Source: Linnemannia schmuckeri | Taxonomy: Eukaryota; Mortierellomycota; Mortierellomycetes; Mortierellales; Mortierellaceae | Direction of reading: 5' to 3' | Length of the DNA stretch: 64,000 bases | Assembly: GCA_029449235.1 (NCBI GenBank) | Contig: JANATG010000007.1 | Coordinates: 124,001 to 188,000 of the forward strand | The notes under the pieces: model-generated | Database searches by the model: none | Seen by the model: only the letters and a program-made list of their open reading frames with translations | What the model was told of the DNA's origin: nothing | In this document: positions 58,983 through 64,000 of the stretch, piece by piece | Layout: every line of letters starts with the position of its first letter | Position numbering within the stretch: position 1 is the stretch's first letter | Made by a program: the position numbers and the translations under genes

Positions 58983-59228
58983 ATGGCGTCTTCGTCAATG
59001 TGCCCCAAAACCATAGTCTTTGCCTTTGCTCTAGCGGTCTTCTTTGCACCATTCATCTTATCGTTGGTGGGTGCATCCCCAATCTCGGTATCCACTGTCG
59101 ATGGAGTAGAGCAGTGTGGATTCTTCTGGGGTACAATACCTTGTTCGGATCCGTCCGATGTATGTTGCTATATCTCCCCGGACACTGGTTTTTGCATGCT
59201 AGCGTCAGAGTGTCCATCCTCCACTTGA
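58983..59228 (+). CDS. Candidate small secreted knottin-like peptide (six Cys)
   Basis: Single-exon open frame of 81 residues. Residues 1-31 form a clear signal peptide: KTIVFAFALAVFFAPFILSL followed by VGA, a good cleavage site. The mature part is about 50 residues with six cysteines at 45, 54, 61, 62, 71 and 77, giving C-x8-C-x6-CC-x8-C-x5-C, the cysteine order of inhibitor-cystine-knot peptides. There is another cysteine within the signal peptide. The cysteine order is what I see; the knottin fold and any extracellular role (effector-like, antimicrobial or structural) are inference. The start is the first ATG of the frame, preceded by AACAAG. The gene sits in a decayed region next to a DNA transposon. 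Confidence 0.6.
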   Translation: MASSSMCPKTIVFAFALAVFFAPFILSLVGASPISVSTVDGVEQCGFFWGTIPCSDPSDVCCYISPDTGFCMLASECPSST

Positions 59229-60110
59229 TCAACTGTCATTGACTACCGCTTACCTCTCACTTGGTATCGTTTTTGTCCACGAGCGAATAATAAAACGTGT
59301 CCTCAGGTGCAAAGTCGTTCCTTTTCATTTGTGAGAAGATCATGATGCTATGTACAGTGCCACACACTTATTCAACAGTGCTATTTCATCTCGGTAACCT
59401 GTGCCCTGAACTTGATAATGCGAATAAAAGTGGACGTCCTATTGCTAGTCCTCTTGATCCCTTTATCCAGCTGCAAACAAATCCAGCCGTTATGGCTTGC
59501 GCCTTAGCTGGGTTCAAAATGATGTGCCGCCTGGCACCAAGGCGGTTCGTTCAGGTGATATTCCTTTTCCTTAAAGCGATCCTCTTTGCTATTTTGAATT
59601 AACCATCCGTAGTTCGCTTGACTCACTTGTCTCTGTTACCAGGATACCGTGCTGCCATTCCTTCATCTTTTTCATCAACATCCTTCCCCTTTCTTCTCCT
59701 CACCATTACTTTTCGTCTTTCCTCTTTTCTCTCTTCCCGAGTTTCACACACAAACAGATGTACAACTCGCCCCTTTGTGGCGTGGTTTCTTTATCCCTGT
59801 CACTCGCATCCTGATCGAGCAGATACACAGCAGCCTTAAAGTATACTAAATGAACTGAAAGAAATAATTGAAAGAACTAAAGAATGGTGTTTCGAAGAAA
59901 TTGATCAAGCGAGAGCCTGAATTACCTAGCTACAAACGATTCGACCGGCTGCAATATCTCGTTCCACATGTGCACTAGTGCTTTTTCAAAAACAGTTCTG
60001 GCTCTTGGGCTTTGTAGCTTGCATGGCATCGTCAATGGGCAAGTTCAATAACTCCCCTTATTTATTTTTTACTTTGTTTCTGCTCTTGATTGTTTTCCTC
60101 TTCCGCATTA
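59229..60110. other. Gene-free stretch left of the transposon
   Basis: About 880 bases. A frame reading NLCPELDNANKSGRPIASPL and then PFIQLQTNPAVMACALAGFK (about 59398-59555) ends at a donor-like CAGGTGATA and might be an orphan exon; I recognise no family. The rest is T/C-rich. Confidence 0.35.
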
Positions 60111-60186
60111 GTCCTTTTTGCGAAATGGCTCACTTTTCATAGTAGATGTGAGCTATTTCGACTGAATTAAAAATATAAAGGGTGCT
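60111..60186 (+). repeat. Left terminal inverted repeat
   Basis: Seventy-six bases from GTCCTTTTTGCGAAATGGCT to AATATAAAGGGTGCT; matches the reverse complement of 62269-62344 with a few differences. Confidence 0.9.
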
Positions 60187-60316
60187 ATTCATTCCGTAAT
60201 GCCTTATTTCCCTGCAGTATTTACGCGCAATCTGTATCAAAAGCATGTCATCCTTACTTTTCACTCCTCTCTCACCTCCAATATGCCAAAAAGCAGACCT
60301 CACACTCGTTTGCGAG

Positions 60317-60332
60317 CCCCCCCCCCCCCCCC
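60317..60332 (+). repeat. Poly-C tract (16 bases)
   Basis: An uninterrupted run of 16 C within the 5' part of the transposon. Its length may shift the local reading frame between copies. Confidence 0.9.
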
Positions 60333-60529
60333 TCGTGGGCATTACTTCTGTGGTAAACCAGCTACAGAACGGAGCCTCAACATATATGGAGGAAGCGGAC
60401 ACGCTGAACTACCAAGCACTGTTGTGTACAGCAAGGGCTTACAACAATAAGATTGTTGAAATTCAACCTCAACAGCCTCATCAACCTCGACAACCTCGGC
60501 AACTTACCTATCCGAAATCCTAGAGGGGT

Positions 60530-62216
60530 GAAGGATTTTTCGCTGAGGCGTCGAATGGAGTTGGTTAAGATCTTTCGTTATCTCAAGGAGAGCACCGACA
60601 CGAACGTTACGGCAACCAAGTTTCATCAGTTTGTGCGCTTCCCCATCTCACGGCATTCAATCAAAAAATGGGACAAGGAGTTCGAGAAGATCCAATTCGA
60701 TGTAGCGCATGGTCGAGGCGATAATGTACCCTCTCCAGCAGCCCAGCCGACTTTATATGACAATTCATGGATAAGACTGTCCTTGAGTGGCTCCTGAAGG
60801 TTTGGAAGAACAACGGAATTGTCAGTGGTTTTCAGCTTCAGACCGCTGCCGAATCCATTCTTCATATTCTAATGGACGACATATTGACTTCGATGATATC
60901 CCTTTCGGTCGTCCAAGCTCTTTTACAACATCGTGGCGTTCAAGGATGACACAGGAGTACAGTGTCGCCTACTGCGGTCTCAGAGGAGAAGTGGGATCTA
61001 TCGACAAGGATGCTATTACAGAAAGGGTGAACGAGATCCGCAACATATGCTCCGACCATAGGCTCGACGACATCTACAACTGCGATAAGACGGGCATGTG
61101 CCTCAAGGAGGCTTTCACTCGTTCTTACACTACGCAGGAGTTGACGAGTGATGTCGAACCAGAGCGAGGGGAATCTCGCATTTCGATTCTTTTTTGTGTC
61201 AACGCCTCTAGATCTTCGCTTGCCCGAGCAAGAATGGTAAAGGCTTTGAGGCCGCAAGTCATTGGTAAGGACATAGATGTTTTTGTATCAATTGAGGATA
61301 ATACGGAAAAGAATTAATATGCATAATAATCTTGTTTACTTGCTTAGCACTCTAGCCGAGCACCTTACTCGAGGTATCCAGTCGTTACCTGATGTCCCTA
61401 TTACCTCCATGAGAGATGGAAAAGGATACATAACCATGGATCTTTTCAAGCAGTGGGTTCATTTGCTCGACGACAGCTTCACCAACAGGAGCCTCCCGCT
61501 CATCGACTCGTGTGGGGCACACGGCAAGTCTAAATACAAACAAGACCCACTTGCAGGAGAAACATAGAAACACCTTTGGATTGCGTGCCTGCCACCCCAT
61601 TCGACAGCCGTTACCCAACCTTTGGACCAAGGAATAATCAGTTCATTCAAACGACACCACCTCGAGATGCTCAGCAACAAATCAGTTACTAAGGAGTATG
61701 CCTCTAGCGAGAAGATTACCGATGGCGAGGCATTGTCACTTATTTCATACGCGTGGTCGCATGTTAAGGCGTTGACAATGAGGCATTATTTTTGCAAAGC
61801 GGGCGTTCTTTCAAAGGCGCAAGTTGACAAGCTGGAGCACGAATCAGTCGGAGTGGAGGAGCAACCAGCACTGTATCTACCTGTGGCGGACACGGATGCG
61901 ACTCAAGTCAGGGGATGTTAGGTACGATTGATTGCTTCGGTCATGGACGGTGACAAGATTCAGTTTTCCCCTGACAAGAACCAAAGGACGCACAGGATAC
62001 GGCAGAGAAGATTAGGCGGAAGGTGCGCAACAAGATCGCCAAGAGGTACGGCTCGCGAGACAGAAGCTCTTCCGTTGAGGCTGAGACTCTTAAATCGTTC
62101 AAGTCCACGTATAAGGGAGACAATTGGGCGGCTAGGACGGTTCAGATGCTTGGGGACAAGAGCGCGGACCGCCGAAAAGCAGCACGCCTCTTGATACGAA
62201 TGTATAAGGAGGAATA
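60530..62216 (+). pseudogene. Broken DDE_1 (pogo-like) transposase
   Basis: Transposase remnants in several frames. The N-terminal part (60530-60770) has SLRRRMELVKIFRYLKESTD and FPISRHSIKKWDKEFEKIQF, like the helix-turn-helix DNA-binding region. Next comes DDIYNCDKTGM near 61069, matching the first catalytic Asp region where active relatives read DETG. Then IDSCGAHGKS near 61502 carries the second Asp, and LPPHSTAVTQPLDQG near 61588 the third. A TAG at 61564-61566 splits the second and third regions, another TAG lies at 61919, and frames change near 60780 and 61300. The last piece ends at a TAA at 62214-62216. All three catalytic aspartates are still readable, so decay seems fairly recent. 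Confidence 0.85.
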
Positions 62217-62268
62217 AAAGGATTACCAAGAACGCAGTTCCTTAAATCCTTGCAGAAATAAAATTAAG

Positions 62269-62344
62269 AGCACCCTTTATATTTTCAATACAGTCGAAAT
62301 AGCGCACATTTACTATGAAAAGTGAGCCATTTCGTAAAAAAGTG
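62269..62344 (-). repeat. Right terminal inverted repeat
   Basis: Seventy-six bases; reverse complement begins CACTTTTTTACGAAATGGCT and ends AATATAAAGGGTGCT, matching the left repeat. Confidence 0.9.
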
Positions 62345-62446
62345 TAGACTATTTATCTACATTTATACTTTAGGAAGTGATCGGTCGACTTTAGACATGA
62401 CCGGTCGACCTCCAGAAAAAAAATTTAGCGCTGCCACACCAAATAG

Positions 62447-62454
62447 TATATATA
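62447..62454 (+). promoter_or_regulatory. TATA-like box upstream of a small ORF
   Basis: TATATATA lies 111 bases before the ATG of the 39-codon frame at 62565. Two direct CGGTCGAC motifs (62382 and 62402, 20 bases apart) lie just upstream. Confidence 0.35.
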
Positions 62455-62564
62455 CCCGTAGTTCCCCATGTAGTTTGTCCTTTATCAAGTAACTTGAATA
62501 ACACTTTCTTTCCTCTTGATCCAGCTTTTTCGCCCCTGTCCTCAAGTCCAAACATATTGCTAAG

Positions 62565-62684
62565 ATGGATCCAGGTTTTACTTCACTCTTTGTTAGCAAT
62601 ATTTTTTTACTTATAGTCTTGCTTCTCATAAACGCAAGACTAAGAAAGGTTGAGAACAAACTGAAAGAGTCGGATGAAGTTTAA
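62565..62684 (+). CDS. Candidate 39-residue single-pass membrane microprotein
   Basis: A short frame beginning MDPGFTSLFVSNIFLLIVLL, with one membrane segment of about 18 residues, then INARLRKVENKLKESDEV, a charged and probably helical tail. It is preceded by a TATA-like box and a leader without other ATGs from 62500 on. The shape (short lumenal end, one helix, charged tail) is that of small organelle-membrane subunits, but I cannot match it to a known one. Chance is a real possibility for so short a frame. Confidence 0.3.
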   Translation: MDPGFTSLFVSNIFLLIVLLLINARLRKVENKLKESDEV

Positions 62685-64000
62685 CTCATTTTAATCGAAG
62701 ATAACATCTTTATAAAACTTCACGATTTTAATCACCCTTACTCGATCATATCACATCTGGGTGACCATTATTTGGCACTGGCAGCACACAGCACTTGTCT
62801 TAATTTTGTTAGGTCGCATGATGAGCATGTTTCTTGCTTGGACCTGTTCATTGAAGGATGTGGAAAGGGGAAAAAAGTTAACATATGAGAATAACGACAT
62901 CAGTTCAAAAACAGTTGACTTTATGAATAGAAATAATACCTTCTTCAAGAGTTTCAAGAGGCTCAGGTGGCGGTAAGCAGCTGGAAGCGTACGTCCTTAG
63001 ACAGCACCTTGGTATTCCTAGGCCTCTCTGACAGCTTCTTGGACGACTGAGCGAAAGAGAGGTACAGAATGGCGACGGCTAGTAAGACAGAGAAGGTGGA
63101 GGAAGACTGGGTGTGGTGGAAGAAGGAGGGAAGTGAGATTGGAGGAGAAAGGGAGAACAGGGAAGGGTAAAGGCTGCAGGCGCCTGCCCTCGAGAAGGAG
63201 GAAGGGAACTGAAAGGAGAAAAAAGGAGGAAGCGTTGACATATTTATTCCTTTTGCCAATTGAACTTGCTTTAGAGCGTGAACAAAAAACGCAGGAGAGC
63301 AACAATTGATTGCTTCATGGTGTGGCTTGGGGAGGCCAATTAGAATTTTCGAATGCTTTGCATTAGATTTCAATTTAGTCCACTCTTTGCGGTAACTTTG
63401 ACATTTTCTTGTTACTGTATCGATATCATAAAAGTGATTATCAACTTTGAATGCTGTTACTCTCTACAATCTTTCCTCTTCCCCTCCACCACACACTTCA
63501 TCTCAACAAAACCCTCACATACTCTTTACAGCACTATGCCACGTATTAGAAAGAGGAAGAACAGCAAAAGGAAGAGGGGGGAGAAGGAGAAGGAGGAGGA
63601 GGGGTGGGGGTGAACATGCTCTTAGTAGGTACTCACCCCTTCGTACTCGATCGGGGAAAGCCCAAAATGGAAGGGTAAGGAGAGAGCGTTATTGAAATCA
63701 AAGCATGGTTTAGCGTACTAGAAATGCCTCCAAAAAAATTCCTGTGCGCCTTTTTATGAAGGGTGTGACGGTTTCAAATTGCAAATTGCCGGTTTGTTTA
63801 AATATTTTAACAAAACCACGCATTGCGCTATCGCCTTCGCCGAAAACGCACCCGTTCGGTGCGTTGATATCATACATGTCCAAGACAGTATGTGTAACGC
63901 ATCATCTTGTCATTGTCTGTTAATATTGATTACGGGAGCTACTAGTTGATGCCCTGATTCATCACTCTTATTAAAGCTTCAAGGGCGACGCGTTACCTTC
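62685..64000. other. Unassigned right edge of the window
   Basis: No gene is identified with confidence. A minus-strand frame ending at 62963 has a tail reading FSVLLAVAILYLSFAQSSKK then LSERPRNTKVLSKDVRFQLL after an acceptor-like CCCAG near 63110; it could be a last exon, but the plus strand over the same bases also offers a start, ATASKTEKVEEDWVWWKKEG at 63068. Neither has a recognised homologue. The remainder is low complexity. Confidence 0.35.

Larger units (their letters stand above)
60111..62344 (+). mobile_element. Pogo/Tc1-mariner type DNA transposon with 76 bp inverted repeats
   Basis: A 2234-base element bounded by inverted repeats of 76 bases (60111-60186 and 62269-62344), roughly 90 percent identical by eye, with the shared core TACGAAATGGCTCACTTTTC-like sequence near each tip. 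A TA dinucleotide flanks each end (60109-60110 and 62345-62346), the target duplication expected for the Tc1/mariner superfamily. Inside lie pieces of a DDE_1 (pogo/CENP-B related) transposase. The tips differ (GTCC versus CACT), so the ends have begun to decay. It does not look able to move by itself. Confidence 0.88.

Noticed and set aside
60245..60523. Pro-rich open frames at the left end of the transposon
   Set aside because: They read through the poly-C tract and do not match the helix-turn-helix start of pogo-type transposases.
1..64000. tRNA genes or CRISPR arrays
   Set aside because: I looked for the T-loop GTTCGAATC-type core and for regularly spaced repeats and found none that fold or repeat convincingly.

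Overview
The window looks like a chromosomal segment of an early-diverging fungus, most likely Mortierellaceae (Mortierella or a close relative). That placement is inference. It rests on short GT-AG introns (mostly 65-170 nt), a fungal gene set (OPT transporter, RTA1-like protein, Mex67, Bud21/Utp16-like and Nan1/Utp17), a Crinkler-type pseudogene, and peroxisomal purine breakdown enzymes. No marker that would settle the species is present. All exon joins below were read by eye from splice sites and reading frame; frame sums were checked for each multi-exon gene.

Layout. From 1 to about 14 kb there are two genes in long C/T-rich gene-free stretches: an OPT oligopeptide transporter (841-3285, minus) and an M20 peptidase of the PM20D2 type (8515-10299, minus). 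From 14 to 33.4 kb lies a gene-dense core: an uncharacterised protein with ATP-grasp-like motifs, a probable UTP16/BUD21-like nucleolar protein diverging from UTP17/WDR75, a METTL18/HPM1 histidine methyltransferase diverging from mitochondrial ribosomal protein mL46, an uncharacterised proline-rich PPxY protein, a decayed Crinkler gene, and ribosomal protein eS31 fused to a very divergent ubiquitin-like domain. Several of these act in ribosome production. From 33.6 to 45 kb come MEX67/NXF1 diverging from the CHL1/DDX11 helicase, a small Rieske protein, and two adjacent purine catabolism enzymes (OHCU decarboxylase and urate oxidase), both ending in peroxisomal-type tripeptides.

From about 46 to 64 kb the character changes to an accessory, decayed region. 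It holds a stop-riddled pseudogene, a retroelement RNase H fragment, at least six degenerate pieces of the 3' end of 25S rRNA in both orientations, a second broken ORF, an intact RTA1-like gene, two candidate small cysteine-rich secreted peptides (one with a C-C-CC-C-C knottin pattern, one with nine cysteines in 38 residues), a truncated gene start, and a 2.2 kb pogo/Tc1-type DNA transposon with 76 bp inverted repeats and TA flanks but a broken transposase.

The most unusual items are the repeated 25S-rRNA-derived blocks that share both ends, the divergent ubiquitin moiety on eS31, the two cysteine-rich peptides, and the pairing of two probable SSU-processome genes on one divergent promoter.
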